From Candidatus Pacearchaeota archaeon RBG_13_36_9 (lineage in GTDB: Archaea; Nanobdellota; Nanobdellia; Pacearchaeales; GW2011-AR1), in assembly GCA_001786395.1 (NCBI GenBank), contig MFWN01000077.1, positions 14,654 through 24,226 of the forward strand: a stretch of DNA of 9,573 bases, read 5' to 3'. A program made the translations under genes and the position numbers. A model generated the notes under the pieces. The model ran no database searches. It worked only from the letters and a program-made list of their open reading frames with translations, and was not told where the DNA came from. Positions 1 to 6,162 of this stretch are shown one piece after another; the first letter of the stretch is position 1, and each line of letters starts with the position of its first letter.

Positions 1-128
1 AAAAGCTTTCCCTCAAAAGTTTTCAAGTTCTTAAAAATCCCGTATCCAACACTCGATTTATTATTTGAAGCTCCAATTACCGCTATGCTTTTTGGATTAA
101 AAATATCATCTAATTGTTTGATTGTCAT
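1..128 (-). CDS. ADP-forming acyl-CoA synthetase, N-terminal CoA-binding domain (partial)
   Basis: The ATG is at 128-126 and 42 codons are visible before the window edge cuts the gene. The peptide begins MTIKQLDDIFNPKSIAVIGA and continues with S-x(5)-VGYGIFKNL. This is the start of the Rossmann-like CoA-binding domain of NDP-forming acyl-CoA synthetases, with the hallmark (L/I)F-x-PKS-(I/V)-AV-(I/V)-GAS followed by a VG-Y-x(3)-NL segment. By family knowledge the enzyme interconverts acetyl-CoA + ADP + Pi and acetate + ATP + CoA in the cytoplasm, and in many archaea it yields ATP from acetate formation. The protein acetyltransferase Pat and fused alpha-beta forms share this domain, so the exact subtype cannot be settled from the fragment. 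The start lies 4 nt after the stop of the deacetylase gene on the same strand, which indicates translational coupling and one operon. Confidence 0.8.
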   Translation of the reverse strand, partial: MTIKQLDDIFNPKSIAVIGASNNKSSVGYGIFKNLKTFEGKL

Positions 129-132
129 TTTT

Positions 133-1089
133 TTATATCTTGCAGCATTTTTTTAAATTTTTTTCCAGCTCTTTTATCCTTTTATCGTATTCTTTTCTAG
201 TATCCAGTGAGGATTTTGTGCTTTTTTCAGAGAACCTTTGTTTCTCCCCGTTGATTCCCTCTAAAAAACTAAAAACGCAGAAAGGAAGCGCCTCTGTGTT
301 GTAGCCTCCTTCAAAAGTAGCATACATGTTCTTAAAATTCTCTCTTAATAATTTTCCCAAGTTGTAGTATGCATTAAAGCTTAATTTTAAGTCCAAAAGC
401 AGGTCCCCAAGATAAGCATCAAATCCTGCTGACAATGCAACAACATCTGCATTAAATCTCTTAAGATATGGCGTTACCCTATCTATGGCATCAAAATATA
501 AGTCATCTCCTGTGCCTGCTGGAAGCGGTACATTTATCGTGTAGCCTTTTCCTTTTCCTTCTCCAAGCTCATCCATCCAGCCCTTGTTTGGAAAAGCAGG
601 ATACTGGTGAAGAGAAAAATACATTACTTTGTTTGTATCGTAAAAAATATCCATAGTGCCGTCTCCAAGATGCCCGTCAAAGTCAAATATCAAAACTTTT
701 TTGCCCTTATTCACCAGCCGCTGAACAGAAATTGCAAGATTGTTAAAAATACAGAATCCAGAGCTTCTTCCAGGATGTGCATGATGCCCCGGAGGCCTTA
801 CCAAGGCAAATCCGTTTTTTTCGGAAGCTGCTATTGTAGCACCTACAGCCATTAGGGCTGTGTTCCAGCTTCCTTTTGAAACATAAGTGTCAGGGTCAAG
901 ATACTCCTCTTTATTGCACGCCTCTTTTACCTGCTGGACATAATTCTTATCATGAATCAAGCTAAGATATTTTTCCCCGCTTTCTATTTTTGTTTCTTTC
1001 AGTTTTCCAAAACATTTCAGCCTTTTCTTGTTCTCAGGATGCATACCAGTATCATGCTCTAGAAAAACCTTGTTGTAAATTATTTCCAT
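133..1089 (-). CDS. Histone deacetylase-fold amidohydrolase (AcuC/HDAC-like)
   Basis: This is a 318-residue protein of the arginase/deacetylase fold, about the usual length for prokaryotic members. Such enzymes are Zn-dependent and remove acetyl groups from lysines or polyamines in the cytoplasm. The active-site series is complete: RPPGHHA with the tandem His H102/H103; D136-x-D138-x-H140 with D143, matching the HDAC8 D176, D178, H180, D183 spacing exactly; SAGFDA with the third Zn ligand D224; and FEGGYN with the transition-state Tyr Y263. The His that usually follows the Zn-ligand His is Leu (L141). After residue 285 there is a charged, coiled-coil-like tail ending KKCCKI that lies outside the catalytic core. 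The next gene, 4 nt downstream, is an acyl-CoA synthetase, so acetyl-protein or acetate metabolism is the likely context. Acetylpolyamine amidohydrolase activity is the main alternative. Confidence 0.93.
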   Translation of the reverse strand: MEIIYNKVFLEHDTGMHPENKKRLKCFGKLKETKIESGEKYLSLIHDKNYVQQVKEACNKEEYLDPDTYVSKGSWNTALMAVGATIAASEKNGFALVRPPGHHAHPGRSSGFCIFNNLAISVQRLVNKGKKVLIFDFDGHLGDGTMDIFYDTNKVMYFSLHQYPAFPNKGWMDELGEGKGKGYTINVPLPAGTGDDLYFDAIDRVTPYLKRFNADVVALSAGFDAYLGDLLLDLKLSFNAYYNLGKLLRENFKNMYATFEGGYNTEALPFCVFSFLEGINGEKQRFSEKSTKSSLDTRKEYDKRIKELEKNLKKCCKI

Positions 1090-1102
1090 GCTTGCCCCGT
1101 TT

Positions 1103-1133
1103 GTAAAAATTATAAGAAATTGAGGTTTATAAG
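1103..1133 (-). promoter_or_regulatory. Probable archaeal promoter of the deacetylase operon
   Basis: Two TATA-like elements read on the minus strand: TTATAATT at 1115-1108 and TTATAAAC at about 1132-1125. The proximal one is centred about 24 nt upstream of the ATG at 1089 and would give a leaderless or nearly leaderless mRNA. The distal one would give a leader of about 14 nt containing a GGGG run. The distal box begins within a few bases of the stop codon of the upstream surface-protein gene. Confidence 0.45.
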
Positions 1134-1137
1134 GTTT

Positions 1138-4100
1138 TTACTTTTTCCAAAAAAATAAGCGCCTAATAAAAGACCAAAATCCAGATTCTTTTTCATAAAT
1201 TTCCTGGCTAGGAGTTTCTGGCTTCATTTTTGGCTTTATCGTTGAAACACTGCCGCTTTTATATTCCACTGCCCCCATATCAGGCTTGCCATCTGTAATT
1301 TCACCTGTATCTGGCAATGGATAATGAGGCCAAGAAGCAGGTATTTGTCCTCCAGAATTTATTGCAGGACTTGTTGCTTGTAAAGAGAATCTATCATATA
1401 TTTCCTGGAACTGCAAATCCAGCTGCTGCTCAAATCCTCCATCGTTGATAATATCCTTATAATCCTTTTCTGAAAGCCAGTCCCAGGCAAGATTGTATTT
1501 AATATCTCTTGGAGTCAAGGCATCAATTTCACTTTGAGCTTTCCACAAAGGACTTTTTGCAATGTTATGGGCAGCAATTGCATTTGCAAAATTAGTTAAT
1601 CCGGTTGGATTGTCAGAATAGCTTACTCCATCCCACCTGCCAGCACCAGAACTGTCTGTATATTGGTCCCAGTATATGCAGTAATCAGTATCTATATTAG
1701 GATTAATTGAATAATAATAAAATTTATCTGAGCTGCTTTGAGAAGTAGAATCAGACATGCCTTTTGAATAATAAATATTATTCAACATATGCATCCTGTT
1801 TTGTTCATCAGGAGTATTTGGATAATCCGCTAATGTCCACCAAGAGCCCATAACAGTATTATGATACCAATATACATCCTGTAAATTTGTGGATACATAT
1901 CCTGTTTTCATTAGAGAGCCAATTTTATAGAAGATATTCCTATAGATATATGCAGGACCCTCTTGAGACTTTCCTTGAATTGCATCAAAATCAACATCAT
2001 GGAAAATATTATGGTATATCTTTAGATCATAATCATCCCCATTGTAATCAAAGAAATTAATTACTGAAGTATATTTTGATATAATATTGTCATGTATGCT
2101 TGCATTTTTGCAACCCCAGAAAAAAGGAGAGTAATATCCGCTAATGGTATTTCCTGATATCTCTGCATCAGCAGAGGACCTTCCTAAGATGCACTCCAAA
2201 GCGCCTGCCCAAAATATCCCTATTTCATCACCACAAGTCCCCCCTTGTTTTGCGTCGTAATACCAATATCTCTCCCACCACCCTTTATTCTGTATAAGAT
2301 TGTCTTTTATTTTTATTTTATTGGAACCACTTGATAATTTTAAAGGATACTGGTTGCCAACCATATAATTATTTTCAAAAATTAAGTTCTCTGCATTATT
2401 CAAAAGAACAGCAAAACCAGAAGAATATTGCATTACAATATTTTCTACTTTAACATTTGCGGAATTAATCTTCAAAAGATTAAATATTACAGGTATTTTA
2501 TAATTATGATTTACAGGAGAATCTCCATTTTCAGTTGAAACATAAAGTTCATTTGTATTATTATCATAGAAGAATCTTCCAGGAATCTGAAGATTATGCT
2601 TTCTGCCTTCGTAAGGATAGCTCGCCCAAGAGTCTTTGCTTGGGTCAAGATAAGAAGTGCCATCGTAAGCTCCAAAATCATCTGAGCATCCAGACATGCT
2701 TCCAGGAGTAGTAGACTCTATCATGCTTTTATACCCTCTTAATAGCTCGCCATCTTCATAAACTTGTATATCTACTCTATCCTTGCTTCCTCCTCCGCTG
2801 CCTGTGTACTGATTCTCTGTAAGATGCTCTTTTTCAACTCCATCCAGCTTCCAGACATAAGGTGTTTTGTAAATATTTCCTTCAACATTAGTCCATATGG
2901 GATTGAAATTTTTTTCAGAACCATCTATCACGGGAGGATTTGAGGAATCTGCTCCAATTAATGTTATTCCTGCTGTATTAATAGTTACAGTTTCCTGATA
3001 AGTTCCAGGATAAACAACAATTGTATTTCCATTTGATGAGGCGCTTACTGCACCTTGAATAGTAAGGTATTCTTTTGTTCCTCCAACATCAACGCATCTT
3101 ACTTTTGCATCATTACAATCATAAGATTCGGGGATGCATGCTCCATTACTGCAAATCTCCCCTGTTCCACATGTCCCGCATCCATTTGGATCTTCACATC
3201 CGTCATCTCCACAAACTTTTCCGTCACAATTTGGAATACAAGAAGTGCATCTCGGATCATTGTAGGTAATAATAGGGGTGCCGCATAGATTGTGCTCGCA
3301 TGCACAATTGCTCAAGCAGCTATTGCTTACATCTCCCCCATAATCATAATAGTCATTTCCATGGCATTCATCATTGCAAGCTGTTGCTGGGCAGCTGTTT
3401 GTTGAATCGCACTCTGCATCACAAGAGGCTTTACTGCAGGTGTGAGTGAAAGAATAGGTAACTGCACTGCACGCGTTATCAATGCAAGAAGAGAAATTTT
3501 CAGGAGCATGATCCAATGTAAAAGGATTGTCATCTGGAGTATAATTGCAGGTTTCTATTTCAGTCAAGTTAATCCCGCTACAATTATCATCATGAATGCA
3601 TGCAGGAAGGCTGCATGCTCCTTCGAAACATCCATGAGGGCAATTATAACTTTCGTTTCTTGCCTCAAAATCGCTTCCATTATAATAGCAATAGAACTCT
3701 ATCAAACTCCCCAAACAAATATCCTCTTTAAACACGGAAGTTCCTGAATTATTAATTGTTACATTGCCTTGAATATAATAATTCCTATTATCAGAATCAA
3801 CGCAAGTTGCAGAGTTATTTAGGCAAGAGTTGTTGTAACAATAAAATCCAGAATTGCAGCTTAAACAATTGAGGGAATTAGAGCATCCATCACTTAGCGC
3901 ATTCCCGCACCGATTTAGATCATAATAATAAGCACAGTCTTTATTTGGAGTGCAAGGCGGATTTGTTGTTCCCCCACTGCTTCCTCCCTCAGTGCCGGGT
4001 TTTTTGCAGTCTTTAGGGCAGTTAGTATAATTCTCTCCTCTATCACATCTTCCATTGCCGCATAAATTAACTGCCTTGGAAGTATCATTTATGTTTGAGC

Positions 4101-4302
4101 CATTAATAGGGGTCGTATCATTAACATTTGTTTGATCGGGCCCGATTTCATTTGGCTCAATTGGGCGCATAAAATAATCGTGAGCAAAATAAGCAAGAAC
4201 AAAAAGGACAATTAATAATAAGGCCCCTATAGCTATAATCAAAATTAAGTTGTTATTGCTCTTTTTTACTGGCTGAATCTTGCAAGCAACCTCTTTTTTC
4301 AT
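1138..4302 (-). CDS. Membrane-anchored Cys-rich surface protein with right-handed beta-helix
   Basis: This 1054-residue protein has a basic N-terminus and one membrane segment (about residues 18-40), and the rest is probably extracellular. A Thr/Asn-rich linker follows, then a cysteine-rich stalk (81-403). The stalk includes CGNGRCDRGENYTNCPKDC (81-99) and a C-x(3)-C-x-GK-x-CGDDGC box (355-369), both repeat types seen in secreted prokaryotic proteins. From about 407 a right-handed parallel beta-helix begins: YLTIQGAVSAS, then VVYPGTY. Asn-rich rungs continue to about residue 850, closing with SPAINSGG and KPDMGAVEY (978-1014). Many N-x-S/T sequons in the stalk suggest N-glycosylation. The last 14 residues form an aromatic/basic tail (GFWSFIRRLFFWKK). 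By family knowledge beta-helices bind or cleave polysaccharides; no catalytic residues are recognised. The start is supported by a TATA box 26 nt upstream. Confidence 0.85.
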   Translation of the reverse strand: MKKEVACKIQPVKKSNNNLILIIAIGALLLIVLFVLAYFAHDYFMRPIEPNEIGPDQTNVNDTTPINGSNINDTSKAVNLCGNGRCDRGENYTNCPKDCKKPGTEGGSSGGTTNPPCTPNKDCAYYYDLNRCGNALSDGCSNSLNCLSCNSGFYCYNNSCLNNSATCVDSDNRNYYIQGNVTINNSGTSVFKEDICLGSLIEFYCYYNGSDFEARNESYNCPHGCFEGACSLPACIHDDNCSGINLTEIETCNYTPDDNPFTLDHAPENFSSCIDNACSAVTYSFTHTCSKASCDAECDSTNSCPATACNDECHGNDYYDYGGDVSNSCLSNCACEHNLCGTPIITYNDPRCTSCIPNCDGKVCGDDGCEDPNGCGTCGTGEICSNGACIPESYDCNDAKVRCVDVGGTKEYLTIQGAVSASSNGNTIVVYPGTYQETVTINTAGITLIGADSSNPPVIDGSEKNFNPIWTNVEGNIYKTPYVWKLDGVEKEHLTENQYTGSGGGSKDRVDIQVYEDGELLRGYKSMIESTTPGSMSGCSDDFGAYDGTSYLDPSKDSWASYPYEGRKHNLQIPGRFFYDNNTNELYVSTENGDSPVNHNYKIPVIFNLLKINSANVKVENIVMQYSSGFAVLLNNAENLIFENNYMVGNQYPLKLSSGSNKIKIKDNLIQNKGWWERYWYYDAKQGGTCGDEIGIFWAGALECILGRSSADAEISGNTISGYYSPFFWGCKNASIHDNIISKYTSVINFFDYNGDDYDLKIYHNIFHDVDFDAIQGKSQEGPAYIYRNIFYKIGSLMKTGYVSTNLQDVYWYHNTVMGSWWTLADYPNTPDEQNRMHMLNNIYYSKGMSDSTSQSSSDKFYYYSINPNIDTDYCIYWDQYTDSSGAGRWDGVSYSDNPTGLTNFANAIAAHNIAKSPLWKAQSEIDALTPRDIKYNLAWDWLSEKDYKDIINDGGFEQQLDLQFQEIYDRFSLQATSPAINSGGQIPASWPHYPLPDTGEITDGKPDMGAVEYKSGSVSTIKPKMKPETPSQEIYEKESGFWSFIRRLFFWKK

Positions 4303-4324
4303 GCAGTTAATATAGAGAAGAGGG

Positions 4325-4332
4325 TTTATAAA
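4325..4332 (-). promoter_or_regulatory. TATA box of the surface-protein gene, leaderless mRNA
   Basis: The palindromic TTTATAAA is centred 26 nt upstream of the ATG at 4302. This is the archaeal TATA-to-start distance and implies a transcript beginning at or next to the start codon. It lies just past the stop of the winged-helix gene, so the surface protein can be transcribed independently of the two genes upstream. Confidence 0.6.
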
Positions 4333-4335
4333 TAT

Positions 4336-4605
4336 TTATAATTCAAGTTCATTTATAAAGCCCATAATTGTCTTATATTTCTCCAGATACCTAAAACCTT
4401 TTTCACTTAAGAAATAAACTTTCTTGCCATGCTTGTCTACGCTTTCGGTTATAAAACCTTTGTCAGAAAGCTCCTTAAAATATTCAACAAACCTTTGAGA
4501 AGATAAATTAGATTTTCTAAGCAGGGGAGTCATTTTAATTGCCCGATTATTTTTTACTACTTCCAATATATCTTTTATTATTTCCAATCTTTCGCGCTTT
4601 GGCAT
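4336..4605 (-). CDS. Small archaeal winged-helix DNA-binding protein
   Basis: This is an 89-residue single-domain protein. The N-terminal helix is basic (PKRERLEIIKDILEVV). Then comes a helix-turn-helix (about 26-52: TPLLRKSNLSSQRFVEYFKE, then LSDKGFI) and a beta-wing with a closing helix (about 58-77: KHGKKVYFLSEKGFRYLEKY). The pattern LL-x-K-(S/A)-NLS and L-x(2)-KGFI, then a Y-x-L-(S/T)-x-KG wing, is that of the archaeal winged-helix family typified by Pfam HTH_45, which acts as transcription regulators. No ligand-binding domain is attached. The gene begins 2 nt after the stop of a seven-helix membrane protein, so the two are almost certainly co-transcribed. The membrane partner may supply sensing, which is inference. 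Confidence 0.75.
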   Translation of the reverse strand: MPKRERLEIIKDILEVVKNNRAIKMTPLLRKSNLSSQRFVEYFKELSDKGFITESVDKHGKKVYFLSEKGFRYLEKYKTIMGFINELEL

Positions 4606-4607
4606 TT

Positions 4608-5291
4608 TTAACCCGCTCTCTTTAAAACTTTAAAAAGTATAAGCATGAAAATTCCGAGTGAGATAAGATAGACTGTCAATTGATAAGTTCCAATTATTGT
4701 TGGAATAAGAATATCTACCACATTCAAAAGCCAGAACGCAAAAAGGAGTATGTAAACAATAAAAAATCTGTTTTTCTTGTTTTCTTTCTTGTTCCGGTGC
4801 ATTATACAAATGCCGACTGCCAAAAGCAGAAAAAGGATAAAATTAATTCCAAGATATAACCAGGAAGCATCATCAGATAAAAGAATTATTATCGCGATTA
4901 TGACTGCAAAAATATGGAACAGGTAGCTTTTATTTTCCCACTTCCTGTAGACCATGCTGTAAAACAAATAGAAAACAGCCATCGAGCTTGCATATATGAA
5001 TACGAATAGGGTTAGAGGCGCAATAAACTGGGGGATTTCCCTTACTGCATTAACTCCAAAAAAATAAACTAAAAATTTTATAAATGACCTGAAAAAATAA
5101 GCGATTGCAAAAAACAAGAAAGAAAGCCTGAAATATTTTATACCCTTATGATTGGTCAGTTCGTATAGCTCTTTTGTCCCGTAATATACCATGAGGCTGC
5201 AGAGTATAATTACAAAGGAATATATAATCTCCATGCCAACAGATATGGTGAGGAGCTGTTCCATAACATCTTGCATTCTGACTGGCGGCAT
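4608..5291 (-). CDS. Seven-helix integral membrane protein, function unknown
   Basis: I do not recognise a characterised family. The 227-residue protein is strongly hydrophobic, with about seven membrane segments (near 16-38, 54-78, 88-113, 122-139, 144-164, 176-196 and 200-221). Basic loops at 164-175 (HRNKKENKKNR) and the C-terminal KVLKRAG put those parts in the cytoplasm. There is no obvious transport, protease or kinase motif. A TATA-like TTTAAATAAA is centred 24-26 nt upstream of the ATG, supporting this start and a leaderless mRNA. ATG-CCG-CCA is used rather than the internal Met6 or Met10 because of that spacing. The winged-helix gene follows after 2 nt, so a sensor/regulator pair is the simplest idea, though unproven. 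Confidence 0.7.
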   Translation of the reverse strand: MPPVRMQDVMEQLLTISVGMEIIYSFVIILCSLMVYYGTKELYELTNHKGIKYFRLSFLFFAIAYFFRSFIKFLVYFFGVNAVREIPQFIAPLTLFVFIYASSMAVFYLFYSMVYRKWENKSYLFHIFAVIIAIIILLSDDASWLYLGINFILFLLLAVGICIMHRNKKENKKNRFFIVYILLFAFWLLNVVDILIPTIIGTYQLTVYLISLGIFMLILFKVLKRAG

Positions 5292-5310
5292 TTTAATTTA
5301 AAGTTAATGA

Positions 5311-5320
5311 TTTATTTAAA
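5311..5320 (-). promoter_or_regulatory. TATA box of the membrane protein / winged-helix operon
   Basis: Read on the minus strand the box is TTTAAATAAA, centred about 25 nt before the ATG at 5291. This predicts a leaderless transcript, as for the surface-protein gene. Confidence 0.5.
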
Positions 5321-5388
5321 CCTATTTGAATGGACTTAAAATATATTTAAAGAATATGGACTTGAAATGTATATTTTTGCTTCTTCTT

Positions 5389-5398
5389 GTTTATAAAC
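5389..5398 (+). promoter_or_regulatory. TATA box for the small secreted protein gene
   Basis: The palindromic GTTTATAAAC is the best TATA element upstream of the plus-strand gene at 5501. The start site should fall near 5420, giving an 80-nt leader that begins almost exactly at a strong stem-loop. No good TATA box sits 26 nt before 5501, so this gene, unlike its neighbours, is not predicted to be leaderless. Further A/T-rich TATA-like stretches lie at 5341-5350 and 5369-5376. Confidence 0.45.
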
Positions 5399-5421
5399 CT
5401 AAAAGTTTTCCTTTAATTAAA

Positions 5422-5472
5422 TCTAAAGAGGGAGAAGGTTTGAACCACTCTTTTCCCTTCCCCTCTTTTAGA
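5422..5472 (+). promoter_or_regulatory. Strong stem-loop in the 5' leader
   Basis: The left arm TCTAAAGAGGGAGAAGG (5422-5438) pairs with the right arm CCTTCCCCTCTTTTAGA (5456-5472). They give about 16 base pairs with a single-base bulge on each side (A5433 and T5466) and a 17-nt loop. A small competing hairpin, GGTTTGAACC (5437-5446), overlaps the top of the left arm. The element lies between the predicted start site and the ATG at 5501. It could be a 5'-end stabiliser, a translational switch or a processing site. Confidence 0.55.
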
Positions 5473-5500
5473 TTGTCTAAAATAAATAAAACAGGCAAAA

Positions 5501-5935
5501 ATGAAAAAACATAAAAAATTTAGTAGGATACATAAAAGTGCAAAAATACTTGGGGCTATTTTGCTGGGAGCCATGGTATTCAGCGGAGGAGCTTTAGCAA
5601 TGCCGTTAAAAAACAGTGCATCAGATAAAGGGGAAGCAATGACACTGATTAAAAACATGGCACAAAACGATATTAATTGTATAGACCAATGGAATAAAGA
5701 ATTTTCAGATGGATACGAAGGATTTGATAAAAACGCCTATCTTGAATCTTTTGAGAAATATACTGGCAAAGAAGCAATGAACGAAGGGGCAGTTTCAGGA
5801 GCTATAAAAAACAGCGACTACGAAGAATGGAAAGAAGCAACACAAAACCTGGAAGGTTATCCAAAAGAAATAGAACCAATTCCAAAAGAAGAATTTGAAA
5901 CCCTGGTTGAGCTTAAGAAAGCAGAACTTGTTTAA
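5501..5935 (+). CDS. Small secreted protein of unknown function
   Basis: This 144-residue protein has a clear Sec signal peptide: a very basic n-region (MKKHKKFSRIHKSAK), a hydrophobic core (16-30), and a likely cut after ALA at residue 33. The mature part is about 111 residues, acidic, helical in character, and has one Cys (C59), so no intramolecular disulfide is possible. The segment AIKNSDYEEWKEA (102-114) resembles a short motif I recall from other secreted proteins of uncultivated lineages, but I cannot name the family. An AGG triplet 6 nt before the ATG is a weak ribosome site. The gene has its own promoter and a structured leader, and it ends before a T-run. It stands alone, divergent from the membrane-protein operon. 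Confidence 0.75.
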   Translation: MKKHKKFSRIHKSAKILGAILLGAMVFSGGALAMPLKNSASDKGEAMTLIKNMAQNDINCIDQWNKEFSDGYEGFDKNAYLESFEKYTGKEAMNEGAVSGAIKNSDYEEWKEATQNLEGYPKEIEPIPKEEFETLVELKKAELV

Positions 5936-5944
5936 ATTAAGTGG

Positions 5945-5956
5945 AATCTATAGATT
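5945..5956. repeat. Perfect 12-bp palindrome AATCTATAGATT
   Basis: This perfect palindrome is 10 nt downstream of the stop of the secreted-protein gene. The 172-bp stretch between that gene and the tRNA also holds a G4/C4 hairpin (GGGG-TAT-CCCC, 6004-6014) and the palindrome AGCTTAAGCT (6039-6048). I see no gene in it. These may be short regulator sites or chance in AT-rich DNA. Confidence 0.4.
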
Positions 5957-5966
5957 TAAAAGCCCA

Positions 5967-5975
5967 TTTTTTCTT
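5967..5975 (+). terminator. T-run terminator after the small secreted gene
   Basis: TTTTTTCTT lies about 30 nt beyond the stop codon at 5935. Oligo-T runs without a stem are enough to end transcription in archaea. A 12-bp palindrome (5945-5956) lies between stop and T-run. Confidence 0.35.
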
Positions 5976-6069
5976 AACCTTTCATGGAAAGCAAATTAAA
6001 CAGGGGGTATCCCCATAATTGAAATAGGCGATTCTTTTAGCTTAAGCTTTCCAAAATCTAATACTAATA

Positions 6070-6078
6070 TTTTTATAC
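6070..6078 (+). promoter_or_regulatory. TATA box of the tRNA gene
   Basis: TTTTTATAC is centred about 35 nt before the mature tRNA 5' end, so a primary transcript would start near 6100 and need RNase P trimming of a short leader. Confidence 0.4.
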
Positions 6079-6144
6079 CATTTATTCTTAAAATAAGATG
6101 TAAATATGGCGGTTGTAGTTTAATGGCAGAATACAAGGTTGTGG

Positions 6145-6156
6145 AAAACTGCAAAA
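6145..6156 (+). other. Minimal archaeal tRNA intron (37/38 position)
   Basis: AAAACTGCAAAA is inserted after base 37. Bases 32-35 (UUGU) pair with intron GCAA (one G-U) as the 4-bp central helix. The 5' bulge is G36, G37, A(i1) and the 3' bulge is A(i11), A(i12), U38, exactly the three-base bulges cut by archaeal splicing endonuclease. The outer helix is absent because the intron is so short, so this is a relaxed bulge-helix-loop form. Confidence 0.75.
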
Positions 6157-6162
6157 TCCTTG

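Noticed and set aside
3055..3747. Several short open frames on both strands within the surface-protein gene
   Set aside because: They overlap a 1054-residue frame with clear domains and arise from its biased Cys/Asn codons.
1138..4302. Pectate lyase or other named polysaccharide-degrading enzyme
   Set aside because: The beta-helix pattern is clear, but no catalytic residue set of a specific lyase or hydrolase could be identified.
5422..5472. Intrinsic terminator for the divergent operon
   Set aside because: The minus-strand operon begins at 5291 and runs away from this stem, and no gene ends into it from either side.
5326..5514. A plus-strand open frame of 62 codons overlapping the start of the secreted-protein gene
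   Set aside because: It runs through the promoter and stem-loop, has no domain-like content, and the signal-peptide gene in another frame explains the region better.
5413..5658. A minus-strand open frame of 81 codons opposite the small secreted protein
   Set aside because: It is the antisense shadow of the signal-peptide region of the gene at 5501, and its hydrophobic stretch comes from the complementary strand. It has no supported promoter.
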